14,432 nt of DNA, from the NCBI GenBank assembly GCA_900313345.1, contig OMQW01000081.1, positions 1-14,432 of the forward strand, given 5' to 3'. The position numbers and the translations under genes were made by a program. Below the pieces are notes generated by a model. It saw only the letters and a list, made by a program, of their open reading frames with translations. It did not search any database and was not told the origin of the DNA. This document shows, piece by piece, positions 1 to 6,404 of the stretch. Each line of letters begins with the position of its first letter. Within the stretch, counting starts at the first letter, position 1. This stretch comes from an uncultured Eubacteriales bacterium (lineage in GTDB: Bacteria > Bacillota_I > Bacilli_A > RF39 > UBA660).

Positions 1-2
1 AC

Positions 3-350
3 AAAGAATATTATGGTTTTGGTATTGGTGCTAGTTCTTATTTAAATGGAACAAGAATTACTAATACTTCTAGTATTAATAATTATAAAGATAGAAATAA
101 AAGAATATTAGATAGGCAAATTCTAAGTAAAAAAGATAAAATGGAATATGAAATGATACTTGGTCTTAGATTAAAGAAGGGTATTAATTTAGATGATTTT
201 AAAAATAAGTATTTAGTAGATCCAATTAAATATTTTAATATTGAAGATTTAATTAATGATAATTATCTTATAATTAATAATGGATACTTATATATGCCAA
301 AAGAATATTATTTTGTTGAAAACAAAATATTAGAAAGGTTTGTTGATTAA
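3..350 (+). CDS. hemW: HemW-like radical SAM protein, C-terminal part (5' end outside window)
   Basis: Only the last ~115 residues are present; the reading frame is open from the left edge and ends in TAA at 348-350. The visible part starts with Tyr-Tyr-Gly-Phe-Gly-Ile-Gly-Ala followed by a Ser-Tyr-Leu-Asn-Gly stretch, the conserved region after the radical-SAM barrel in HemW/HemN-like proteins. It continues into a helical region (Glu-Met-Ile-Leu-Gly-Leu-Arg at about 149-169) and a small winged-helix-like C-terminal domain ending near a Tyr-Leu-Tyr-Met strand. HemW family members bind a 4Fe-4S cluster and SAM and act as heme chaperones; they were long annotated as oxygen-independent coproporphyrinogen oxidases. 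The cluster-binding CxxxCxxC motif lies upstream and cannot be checked. The stop codon overlaps the next start by one base (TAATG), so the two genes are probably cotranscribed. An internal ATG at 141 is not a real start because homology continues upstream of it. Confidence 0.8.
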   Translation, partial: KEYYGFGIGASSYLNGTRITNTSSINNYKDRNKRILDRQILSKKDKMEYEMILGLRLKKGINLDDFKNKYLVDPIKYFNIEDLINDNYLIINNGYLYMPKEYYFVENKILERFVD

Positions 351-931
351 TGGAAAAGTTTGAATATTTTAATAATGAAATTAATTATTTAGTTAATGAT
401 GATATTAAAGAAAGTATGAAAGTTATGCTTAATATGCTACCTGATTATTTTTTTCATGTAGCTGCATCTAGTACTGGTAAATATCATCCTAGTTATGCTT
501 TAGGTGAAGGTGGTTTATTAAGACATACAAAAGCTGCTTGTAAGATTGCTTATGAATTATTAAGCAATCCTGCAATAGGTGATAAATATACATCAAGAGA
601 AAAAGATTTAATGATAATGGCACTTGCACTTCATGATGGTTTGAAGCTTGGTAATCCTGAAGAAAAATATACAAGGTTTGATCATCCTATATTAATGGGT
701 AAATATATACTTGATAATAAAGATAAATTAAGCATTAATGATGATGAATGTATGTTTTTAAATGATTGTATTAAGACTCATATGGGAGTTTGGATCAAGG
801 ATTATAATGGTAATGAAATACTTGAAAAGCCTAAGACTAAATATCAAAATTTTGTTCATATGTGTGATTATTTAGCAAGTCGTAAATCTATTTTATTAGA
901 TTTTGATAGTAATAATAATGTTGAGGGTTAG
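350..931 (+). CDS. HD-domain phosphohydrolase
   Basis: This 193-residue protein carries the metal-binding pattern of HD-superfamily phosphohydrolases: His59 (Leu-Leu-Arg-His), the His95-Asp96 doublet, His112 (Phe-Asp-His-Pro), His144 and a late Asp173. All five positions are intact, so it is probably an active metal-dependent phosphohydrolase acting on a nucleotide or similar phosphate ester; the substrate cannot be read from the sequence. It has no signal peptide or membrane segment and should be cytoplasmic. The start ATG overlaps the hemW stop codon and an AAAGG ribosome site lies about ten bases upstream, which suggests translational coupling. A dTMP kinase follows 57 bases later, so a nucleotide-pool role is a fair guess, but a terminator and a new promoter separate the two. 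Related HD proteins are also common in phages of Firmicutes (from memory). Confidence 0.75.
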   Translation: MEKFEYFNNEINYLVNDDIKESMKVMLNMLPDYFFHVAASSTGKYHPSYALGEGGLLRHTKAACKIAYELLSNPAIGDKYTSREKDLMIMALALHDGLKLGNPEEKYTRFDHPILMGKYILDNKDKLSINDDECMFLNDCIKTHMGVWIKDYNGNEILEKPKTKYQNFVHMCDYLASRKSILLDFDSNNNVEG

Positions 932-948
932 TAATAACTCTTTTTTTT
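923..948 (+). terminator. Intrinsic terminator incorporating the HD-gene stop codon
   Basis: AGGGTTA (924-930) pairs with TAACTCT (935-941) through one G-U wobble around a GTAA loop, and is followed by seven T residues (942-948). The TAG stop codon (929-931) forms part of the stem and loop. It should end the hemW/HD-phosphohydrolase transcript. Confidence 0.7.
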
Positions 949-963
949 ATAATATAAATAGGG

Positions 964-980
964 TATAATAAGTTTAGAGG
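964..980 (+). promoter_or_regulatory. Promoter -10 and ribosome site for the dTMP kinase gene
   Basis: A consensus TATAAT lies at 964-969. The expected -35 position (about 941-946) is the T-tract of the preceding terminator and is a poor match, so the promoter may rely mainly on the -10 box. AGAGG at 976-980 is the ribosome site, eight bases before the ATG at 989. The 5' leader would be only about a dozen bases. Confidence 0.45.
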
Positions 981-988
981 ATGATAAT

Positions 989-1672
989 ATGAAAGGTAAA
1001 TTTATTGTATTAGATGGTACTGATTGTTCAGGAAAAGAGACTCAATCTAAATTATTAGAAAAAAAATTAAATAGTTTAGGTATTAAATCAATTAGACTTT
1101 CTTTTCCTATGTATGATACTCCAACTGGTAAAATAGTAGGTGAGTGTTATTTAGGAAGAAACTCTAATAGTTTTTTTGAAGAAGGACCTATAAATGTAGA
1201 TCCTAAAATTGCATGTTTATATTATGCAGCTGATAGAAAATATAATATAGATAAAATACTTAAATATTATGATGAAGGTTATTATATTATTCTTGATAGA
1301 TATACTACTAGCAATTTAGCTCAACAAGGAAGTAAAATAAGTGATCCTGATGAAAGATTTTATATGTATGAATGGATTGATAGACTTGAATACTGGTTAT
1401 TAAAGATTCCTAAACCTGATATTACTATATATTTACATGTTCCAGTAGATATTACGTTTGAATTATTAAAAATCAGGGATATTTTAGATAATCATGAAAA
1501 AAATTATGATTATTTAAAAAAGAGCGAAGAAGCATATATTGAACTTTCTGAATTATATCATTGGGATAGAGTAGAATGTACTATAGATGGTAAAATGAGA
1601 AGTATTGAAGATATAAATAAAGATATATTAAATATTATTAATGATAAAAAAGAAGAAATTAAAAATAATTAA
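989..1672 (+). CDS. tmk: Thymidylate (dTMP) kinase
   Basis: The protein phosphorylates dTMP to dTDP with ATP, a step common to de novo and salvage dTTP synthesis in the cytoplasm. A P-loop lies at residues 10-18 (Gly-Thr-Asp-Cys-Ser-Gly-Lys-Glu-Thr), Ala-Ala-Asp-Arg at 80-83, and the family-typical Asp-Arg-Tyr at 103-105 followed by Thr-Thr-Ser-Asn. A run with several charged residues at about 160-175 falls in the LID position. At 227 residues it is slightly longer than the common ~205-215. The Cys-Ser-Gly-Lys-Glu-Thr P-loop is a variant of the usual Gly/Ser-rich form; I recall it from a clostridial subgroup. It has its own -10 box and ends in a strong hairpin shared with the converging ATPase gene. 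It could act on another deoxynucleoside monophosphate, but the DRY motif favours dTMP. Confidence 0.85.
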   Translation: MKGKFIVLDGTDCSGKETQSKLLEKKLNSLGIKSIRLSFPMYDTPTGKIVGECYLGRNSNSFFEEGPINVDPKIACLYYAADRKYNIDKILKYYDEGYYIILDRYTTSNLAQQGSKISDPDERFYMYEWIDRLEYWLLKIPKPDITIYLHVPVDITFELLKIRDILDNHEKNYDYLKKSEEAYIELSELYHWDRVECTIDGKMRSIEDINKDILNIINDKKEEIKNN

Positions 1673-1685
1673 TTTCTTCTTTTTT
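1646..1685. terminator. Bidirectional terminator between converging genes
   Basis: AGAAGAAATTA (1651-1661) is a perfect inverted repeat of TAATTTCTTCT (1670-1680), extended by an A-run (1646-1650) facing a T-run (1681-1685), giving up to 16 paired bases around an eight-base loop. It can act on both strands. The dTMP kinase stop TAA (1670-1672) begins the right arm. Confidence 0.8.
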
Positions 1686-1691
1686 ATAAGA

Positions 1692-1718
1692 AAATAGGAA
1701 AGTTATACTTTTCTATTT
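1692..1718. terminator. Second hairpin at the end of the ATPase gene
   Basis: AAATAGGAAAG (1692-1702) and CTTTTCTATTT (1708-1718) form a near-perfect inverted repeat with one G-U (plus strand) or A-C (minus strand) mismatch. It includes the ATPase stop codon (1713-1715). On the minus strand a short U-rich stretch follows, so it may be a weak first terminator ahead of the stronger shared hairpin. Confidence 0.35.
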
Positions 1719-3980
1719 ATCACCAAATAATATATCATTAATATTTGGCTTGTTTTTATTTTCTATTTTAGTGTTTTTATTAATTGTTATATCATTAAAT
1801 TTTTCTATATCATTTTTCTTAGCTTCAACTTTTTTATCTATTGCTTTTGTAAAGAAGTCTTTAGAATATTTTTTTAAATCTTCTTTTTCTTCTTTCTTTT
1901 CCTCTTCTAATTTCTTAGGATAAAAATTTTCGCTATACTTTCTTAAATCCTCTTCAGGTTTAGTTTTTTCTTCGACAACTAATTTTTTAGGATAAAATCC
2001 TTCGCTATATTTTTTTAAATCTTCAGCATTTTTGTTTATATTCTTTTGATTGCTTTCAATTTCTTTAATTTTAGCATCTAATTTTTTAAGTAAAATTTCT
2101 GCACTTTGTTCATCTATTTCTTTTCCTAAGTCTTTTTTTGGATAGAAAGCTTTACTATAGTTTCTTGCGTCTTCTTTATCTTCATTAGTATTTACTTTTG
2201 AAATATCAATTTTTTCAGATTTATCTTTATTATCTTTATTTTTATTAGATGTTAAGTTATCTAATGTAAATGCAGGAATTACATCTTCTAATTTAAACTC
2301 ATCATTTTTTGCTTCTTCTTTATCAGGCGTTTTATCACTAGTTATATTAAGTGTTGGTATGATTGGTTTAATTTCGTCTTTTTTGACTTCGAATTTGTTA
2401 TCTTTCTTATCATCCTTAATTTCTAAAGTAGGGATAGTAGATTTAATTTCTTCCTTTTTAGGTTCAATTTTGTTATCTTCCTTATCATCTTTTATTTCTA
2501 AAGTAGGGATAGTAGATTTAATTTCTTTATTTTCTTTTGGCAATTCTATCTTTACATCTTTACTTAATATAGATTTAGCATCTTTTGCTACTACCTTATC
2601 TTCTGATATAAAGCTTTTTGCTACTTCCTTTTGTACTAATTGTTCTGGTTTCTTCTCAACTTTAGCACTTGTTTTTTCTTCTACTTTTTCTTTTTCTTTA
2701 TTATCTTTTTCTTCTTCTATTTTTAGAAGTTCTTCTTTTTGTTCTTTAACGGCTTTATTCATTGTATGTCTACAACTATCATCTATATCATTATCTATTT
2801 CAATTATTCTATATATTTCTTCAAATGTTGTTTGTCCTTCTAGAACTTTATTTAATCCATCTTGTAATAAAGTAATTACATTACCAGAACCATATACTAA
2901 ATCTCTTAATTCATCCTTATCAGTATTTACTTCATTTATTGCTGATTGAATATCATCATTTATTTCTAGAACTTCTTGTATTGCAATACGTCCTTTATAT
3001 CCATGATTACATTCTTCACATCCATCATGATTTGCATCCCATATTTCATTTACATCTTTATTTAATGCTAATTTAAATACTTTCTTTTCATATGGTGTCG
3101 TTTCTCTTTTTATACGACACTTTGGACAAACTGTTTTTGCAAGTCTTTGTGATATAATACCTGCAATTGCACTAGATAGTAAATATTTTTCTACATTCAT
3201 ATCTAGTAATCTTTCGATAGTTGATAAAGAGTTATTTGTGTGTAATGTAGAAAGTACTAAATGTCCTGTTATTGATGCACGTACTGCTATTTTTGCTGTT
3301 TCAGAATCACGAATTTCACCAATTAAGATAATGTTTGGATCTTGTCTTAAGATTGATCTTAAGACTTGTGCAAATGTTAAACCTATTTCTGAATTTACTT
3401 GAACTTGGTTTAATCCTTCTATGTTCATTTCTATTGGATCTTCTACTGTTATAATATTAGTGTTTTCTTTATTTAATACTTGTAAAATTGAATATACTGT
3501 TGTAGATTTACCAGAACCAGTTGCACCAGTTACTAAAATAATTCCATTTGGATTTTGAATCATTCTTTGTAGTTTTTCATAATTATCGTGAGAGAAGCCT
3601 AAATTATCAAGCCCAGATAAACTTCTTGTATAATCTAATATACGTATAACTATTTTTTCACCCTCATTAGTAGGTAAACATGAAACACGCATATCTAGAT
3701 CTTTTCCCCCAAAGTTACCTTTAATAGCTCCATCTTGAGGTAATCTAGATTCAGTTATATTCATTCCTGACATTAATTTTAATCTAGTTACTAGGTTTCT
3801 TTCATATACTTTTGGTATATAGGCATAATCCTTTAAATCTCCATCTATTCTTATTCTACACATTAAACCATTATCTCTTGGGTCAAAGTGAATATCACTT
3901 GAGCCTTTTTTAGATGCATCTATAATAATAGCATCAGCTATTTGAGTAATTGGTGTCTGAGTAAAGTTAAATGTAATCAT
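1713..3980 (-). CDS. PilB/GspE/ComGA-family assembly ATPase with long repeat-bearing tail
   Basis: Residues 1-400 form a type II secretion/type IV pilus assembly ATPase that should power pilin polymerisation at the inner face of the membrane. Visible motifs are the N2 region with Ser-Asp-Ile-His-Phe (28-32), Walker A Gly-Ala-Thr-Gly-Ser-Gly-Lys-Ser-Thr (152-160), an Asp box (Val-Glu-Asp-Pro, 179-182), Walker B (Ile-Leu-Ile-Gly-Glu, 218-222), a His box (Gly-His-Leu-Val-Leu-Ser-Thr-Leu-His, 239-247) and a zinc tetracysteine (Cys-Pro-Lys-Cys 285-288, Cys-Glu-Glu-Cys 321-324). Like ComGA it lacks a long N1 domain. Residues ~405-755 are an unusual Lys/Glu-rich tail, probably disordered, with three 25-residue repeats (486-560) and four Tyr-Ser-x-x-Phe motifs (608-712). 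GAGGAG lies eight bases before the ATG. Divergent prepilin genes support the role. Which system it drives (competence pseudopilus or pilus) is not decided by the sequence. Confidence 0.85.
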   Translation of the reverse strand: MITFNFTQTPITQIADAIIIDASKKGSSDIHFDPRDNGLMCRIRIDGDLKDYAYIPKVYERNLVTRLKLMSGMNITESRLPQDGAIKGNFGGKDLDMRVSCLPTNEGEKIVIRILDYTRSLSGLDNLGFSHDNYEKLQRMIQNPNGIILVTGATGSGKSTTVYSILQVLNKENTNIITVEDPIEMNIEGLNQVQVNSEIGLTFAQVLRSILRQDPNIILIGEIRDSETAKIAVRASITGHLVLSTLHTNNSLSTIERLLDMNVEKYLLSSAIAGIISQRLAKTVCPKCRIKRETTPYEKKVFKLALNKDVNEIWDANHDGCEECNHGYKGRIAIQEVLEINDDIQSAINEVNTDKDELRDLVYGSGNVITLLQDGLNKVLEGQTTFEEIYRIIEIDNDIDDSCRHTMNKAVKEQKEELLKIEEEKDNKEKEKVEEKTSAKVEKKPEQLVQKEVAKSFISEDKVVAKDAKSILSKDVKIELPKENKEIKSTIPTLEIKDDKEDNKIEPKKEEIKSTIPTLEIKDDKKDNKFEVKKDEIKPIIPTLNITSDKTPDKEEAKNDEFKLEDVIPAFTLDNLTSNKNKDNKDKSEKIDISKVNTNEDKEDARNYSKAFYPKKDLGKEIDEQSAEILLKKLDAKIKEIESNQKNINKNAEDLKKYSEGFYPKKLVVEEKTKPEEDLRKYSENFYPKKLEEEKKEEKEDLKKYSKDFFTKAIDKKVEAKKNDIEKFNDITINKNTKIENKNKPNINDILFGDK
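1843..2163 (-). repeat. Four dispersed Tyr-Ser-x-x-Phe-Tyr-Pro-Lys motifs in the ATPase tail
   Basis: Motif copies start at Tyr608, Tyr658, Tyr682 and Tyr705. Three read Tyr-Ser-x-x-Phe-Tyr-Pro-Lys-Lys and the last is altered to Phe-Phe-Thr-Lys. The last three are spaced 23-24 residues and each follows an acidic Glu-Asp-Leu-(Lys/Arg) lead-in. They look like short linear binding motifs in a charged linker. Confidence 0.8.
2301..2525 (-). repeat. Three tandem 75-bp (25-codon) repeats in the ATPase tail
   Basis: Units cover about 2451-2525, 2376-2450 and 2301-2375 (residues 486-510, 511-535, 536-560). The protein core is Glu-Ile-Lys-Ser-Thr-Ile-Pro-Thr-Leu-Glu-Ile-Lys-Asp-Asp-Lys, diverging in the third copy. 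The first two share about 34 identical bases (2419-2452 and 2494-2527), which suggests recent duplication. A degenerate fourth Ile-Pro core sits at residues 568-569. Confidence 0.85.
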
Positions 3981-4010
3981 CTTTCAATCTCCTCTTTATC
4001 TTTTTTATTC

Positions 4011-4039
4011 TTTACAATTCGTAGGTTCTCTACTATAAT
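4011..4039 (+). promoter_or_regulatory. Promoter for the prepilin genes
   Basis: TTTACA (4011-4016), a 17-base spacer and TATAAT (4034-4039). The predicted start near 4046 gives a leader of about 43 bases with AAAGAGG (4076-4082) ahead of the ATG at 4089. Confidence 0.65.
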
Positions 4040-4042
4040 GTA

Positions 4043-4071
4043 ATTATATAATAAAGTAGCAATCTTTACAA
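4043..4071 (-). promoter_or_regulatory. Promoter for the assembly ATPase gene
   Basis: On the minus strand, TTGTAA (4071-4066), 17 bases and TATAAT (4048-4043). Its -10 box lies three bases from the -10 box of the prepilin promoter, so the two polymerase footprints overlap. Confidence 0.55.
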
Positions 4072-4088
4072 GAAGAAAGAGGTTATTT

Positions 4089-4826
4089 ATGAAAAAAAAA
4101 TTGAATAAAAAAGGGTTTGCAATGGTAGAGACTCTTATCTGTGCTGTTATGGTAATAGGTATGGTTTCTGTACTTTATAATTTAATAATTCCACTTGTTG
4201 GTTCTTCTAGTAGTAGAGCTAATTATGATGATTTAGATACTAAATATATAGCTTATTATATTAAAGAAATGATTGAGACTGACAGTAGTTCTGTTAATAA
4301 CATTACTGATCTTACAAATAGTCCTTATGCAACTAATTGTGGTAATACGTGTAAGATATATAAGACTCGTACTAAAAGATGTGAAAATGAAGCATGTTCT
4401 GCTGATTCTAATGGAGAAATTAAATATATAGATGTTCCTACTCAGTTTACTAGTGATATTCATTTTACTAATAAAAATGAGTTGTGTGAATTTTTAGATT
4501 CTACAAAGCTTACTAAGAATAATAGATATTTTTGTAATCAGTATGTAAATGCTAGTCATATTACTAATATGTATTTACTTGATTATGATACTTCTAATTT
4601 TAAAAAATTTATTGCTAGTTCTAAAGCATTTTCTAGAAGTCTAAAAGAATATGTAAAGTATATGCCTAGTCATTCTGCAGCAACTGGAGATAAAAAAAAT
4701 AATTATTTAAGATTAATTGTAGAAGTTGAACATGAAGCTACAACAGAATTTGGGGATAAATATTATACTTATAGTTCTATTGAAGTTAAAAAAGGTAGTG
4801 CTACAACAGTTACTGGAGGTATATAA
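4089..4826 (+). CDS. Type IV prepilin-like protein, cysteine-rich
   Basis: A short basic leader ends in Lys-Lys-Gly9, followed by Phe10 and Glu14 (+5) and a hydrophobic helix to about residue 37. This is the class III signal cleaved by a prepilin peptidase, so the product is a pilin or pseudopilin inserted in the membrane and assembled into a filament. The 245-residue precursor is larger than a typical major pseudopilin and looks like a minor or adhesin-type subunit. The extracellular part holds six cysteines (84, 88, 98, 103, 133, 149), four of them in a tight cluster at 84-103 that could form disulfides. AAAGAGG precedes the ATG, and the gene has its own promoter, divergent from the ATPase. 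The stop overlaps the next start (TAATG). I cannot assign it to a named Com or Pil subunit. Confidence 0.75.
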   Translation: MKKKLNKKGFAMVETLICAVMVIGMVSVLYNLIIPLVGSSSSRANYDDLDTKYIAYYIKEMIETDSSSVNNITDLTNSPYATNCGNTCKIYKTRTKRCENEACSADSNGEIKYIDVPTQFTSDIHFTNKNELCEFLDSTKLTKNNRYFCNQYVNASHITNMYLLDYDTSNFKKFIASSKAFSRSLKEYVKYMPSHSAATGDKKNNYLRLIVEVEHEATTEFGDKYYTYSSIEVKKGSATTVTGGI

Positions 4827-5482
4827 TGATGAATAAGTTAAACAATAAAGGTATGACTCTAATTGAATTATTATTAGCTTTTATGATTACTTCTGCAATT
4901 GTTGTTTCAATGCTTAACTTTATTATGAATTTTCAAACTGAGTCTATTACACTTGAAAAGAAAAACGAGATTAGTTCTTATAAAAATGTTATTACTAAAT
5001 TAATTCAAACTGATCTAATTAAAGGTGAAGTTAAAAATGTTATAAGTAGTTTTAACGTTTCTGGTAATACTACTACTTATATTTTTACTTTTAATTTTAA
5101 TAAGAGTTTGTCTACTGTAAAAAATATTACATCTAAGACTTTAACAGTTAGTGCTAGTAGTGATAATATAAAAAATAATTATATTATTTATCCTGATGTT
5201 AATAATAAAGGAGAATTACAAAATGTTCGTTATGATATTCCTAATATAACTTGTACAGGTAGTTCATGTAATAATAATCAATTTACTAGATTTTCTTCTA
5301 TTAATACAAATATAAATGATGTTTATAATACTTTAGATAATACTGGTACAAATTCTGGTACAGTTTATTTTGATTTAGATATTGGTATAGCTAGTCTTGA
5401 TAATATTGGAGATAATCATATTCATATTACTGCTCCTTTAAACTATAAATATTGTGTAGTAACAAGTGAGAATTATTATTGA
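4826..5482 (+). CDS. Type IV prepilin-like protein (minor pseudopilin)
   Basis: The N-terminus has a class III prepilin signal: basic leader to Gly9, then Met10-Thr-Leu-Ile-Glu14 and a hydrophobic helix to about residue 35. The remainder (218 residues in all) is Asn/Ser/Thr-rich and predicted extracellular, with Cys143 and Cys148 close together and Cys210 near the C-terminus. It should be processed by a prepilin peptidase and assembled with the preceding pilin by the neighbouring ATPase. Two adjacent ATG codons (4826 and 4829) are both served by GGAGG at 4815-4819; the first overlaps the upstream stop. It ends with TGA followed directly by TAA. The last 45 bases overlap the 3' end of the opposite-strand YlbJ-like gene. 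It could be a ComGF/PilW-type minor subunit, but similarity beyond the signal is not recognisable. Confidence 0.75.
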   Translation: MMNKLNNKGMTLIELLLAFMITSAIVVSMLNFIMNFQTESITLEKKNEISSYKNVITKLIQTDLIKGEVKNVISSFNVSGNTTTYIFTFNFNKSLSTVKNITSKTLTVSASSDNIKNNYIIYPDVNNKGELQNVRYDIPNITCTGSSCNNNQFTRFSSINTNINDVYNTLDNTGTNSGTVYFDLDIGIASLDNIGDNHIHITAPLNYKYCVVTSENYY

Positions 5483-6355
5483 TAAAACTAGAGAGAGTAT
5501 TCTTCCTAAGAGAAAATACTTAAACTCTAGTTTTTCTTTTATTATTTCTTTTACTTGCATAATAATGCTTAGACTACCTGTAGTTATAAAGAAAATTATA
5601 TATAGACATAAATTATAATTATTTAGATTTAATTTTTTTAAATTTATTATTCCTTTTGTTAAATCACATAATCCATAGATAAATATTTTTAAATAATTGT
5701 TAGTTATATTTAATGTGAATATATTACTTATTATAAAGAAAAAAATAGATGTTCCTAATATTAATATACTTAAATTCATTATATTTTTTATAGACTCTTC
5801 GAGAACTATTGAAAATTTCTTTTCTATTATATTATTTGAAGTTTCTTTTGATGTTTCTTTTGGTCTTAATATTATTCCTATAATTATATTAGATAAATAT
5901 GTTGTTAACATTACTATTTTACTTATATTTATTCCATAAAGAGATCCAATTACACTTAATAAAAATATAGGATTAGAAAAGAATGTAAATGTCAATAGAT
6001 AGTTTGCTACTTCTTTTGTTATTAAATCTTTATTATAAAAGTCCATTATATATTTAGGTCCACTTGGAGTACCTCCAAATATTGATACTATAATAATAAA
6101 AATACTGTTTTTATCTATATGAAATATAAGTTTAAATAATTTATTAAATAAGAAATTTATTATATCTATTAGTTTATAATTAATTAGCAAAGATGTTATT
6201 AAATAGAAGAAGAATATCGATGGGAATAGATTTTTTATAAATATATTTATACTTGTAATAGTATCTTTTACTAAATAATTGTTATATTTAAAACTATATG
6301 TAAAGCATATTAATAAAAATGTTAATATTATTAAAGTTTTTATTTTTTTATACAT
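5438..6355 (-). CDS. YlbJ-like integral membrane protein
   Basis: This 305-residue protein is almost entirely hydrophobic, with about eight membrane segments. It has the pattern of the YlbJ/nucleoside-recognition (Gate) group: Leu-Phe-Pro-Ser near residue 43, a Gly-Gly-Thr-Pro-Ser-Gly-Pro-Lys loop at 94-101, Leu-Ile-Thr-Lys-Glu at 111-115 and Phe-Ser-Asn-Pro-Ile-Phe at 126-131. YlbJ was named as a sporulation membrane protein in Bacillus, but relatives occur in organisms without evident sporulation and the transported substrate, if any, is unknown. GAAGGA lies seven bases before the ATG. In Bacillus subtilis ylbJ lies close to ylbL, and here the adjacent divergent gene is YlbL-like, which supports the call. 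Its 3' end overlaps the second prepilin gene and contains that gene's terminator. Confidence 0.65.
   Translation of the reverse strand: MYKKIKTLIILTFLLICFTYSFKYNNYLVKDTITSINIFIKNLFPSIFFFYLITSLLINYKLIDIINFLFNKLFKLIFHIDKNSIFIIIVSIFGGTPSGPKYIMDFYNKDLITKEVANYLLTFTFFSNPIFLLSVIGSLYGINISKIVMLTTYLSNIIIGIILRPKETSKETSNNIIEKKFSIVLEESIKNIMNLSILILGTSIFFFIISNIFTLNITNNYLKIFIYGLCDLTKGIINLKKLNLNNYNLCLYIIFFITTGSLSIIMQVKEIIKEKLEFKYFLLGRILSLVLSIIILTCYYTIFIV
5484..5540 (+). terminator. Prepilin operon terminator lying inside the YlbJ-like gene
   Basis: AAAACTAGAG (5484-5493) pairs with CTCTAGTTTT (5525-5534), with an inner stem AGTATT (5496-5501) / AATACT (5515-5520). A T-rich tract (5531-5540) follows on the plus strand. 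The hairpin begins one base after the prepilin stop codon, wholly within coding sequence of the opposite gene. Confidence 0.7.
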
Positions 6356-6370
6356 ATTTTATTCCTTCTT

Positions 6371-6397
6371 TGATATAATTAGGAGTAAGGCAAGGAG
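6371..6397 (+). promoter_or_regulatory. Extended -10 promoter and ribosome site for the PDZ-Lon protease operon
   Basis: TGATATAAT (6371-6379) is an extended -10 element; no convincing -35 is seen. AAGGAG (6392-6397) follows. Transcription from here starts near 6386, so translation must begin downstream, at GTG 6405 (spacer 7) or TTG 6402 (spacer 4). Confidence 0.55.
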
Positions 6398-6404
6398 TGA
6401 TTTG

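Noticed and set aside
489..674. Minus-strand open frame opposite the HD phosphohydrolase
   Set aside because: Antisense to a gene with intact catalytic motifs, no ribosome site or promoter, no recognisable features.
2301..2527. Direct repeats as a possible CRISPR array or mobile repeat
   Set aside because: The repeats are in frame, adjacent without unique spacers and read as conserved protein units of the ATPase tail.
2359..2949. A 196-codon open frame on the plus strand opposite the ATPase tail
   Set aside because: It is Ser/Leu/Ile-rich low-complexity sequence produced by reading the Lys/Glu-rich repeat tail in reverse; it has no ribosome site and the minus-strand gene is well supported.
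4233..4463. Minus-strand open frame opposite the first prepilin gene
   Set aside because: Shadow of the prepilin frame; composition reflects the complementary AT-rich codons and there is no start signal.
5697..5939. Plus-strand open frame opposite the YlbJ-like gene
   Set aside because: The hydrophobic translation is a by-product of the AT-rich membrane-protein gene on the other strand; no ribosome site was found.
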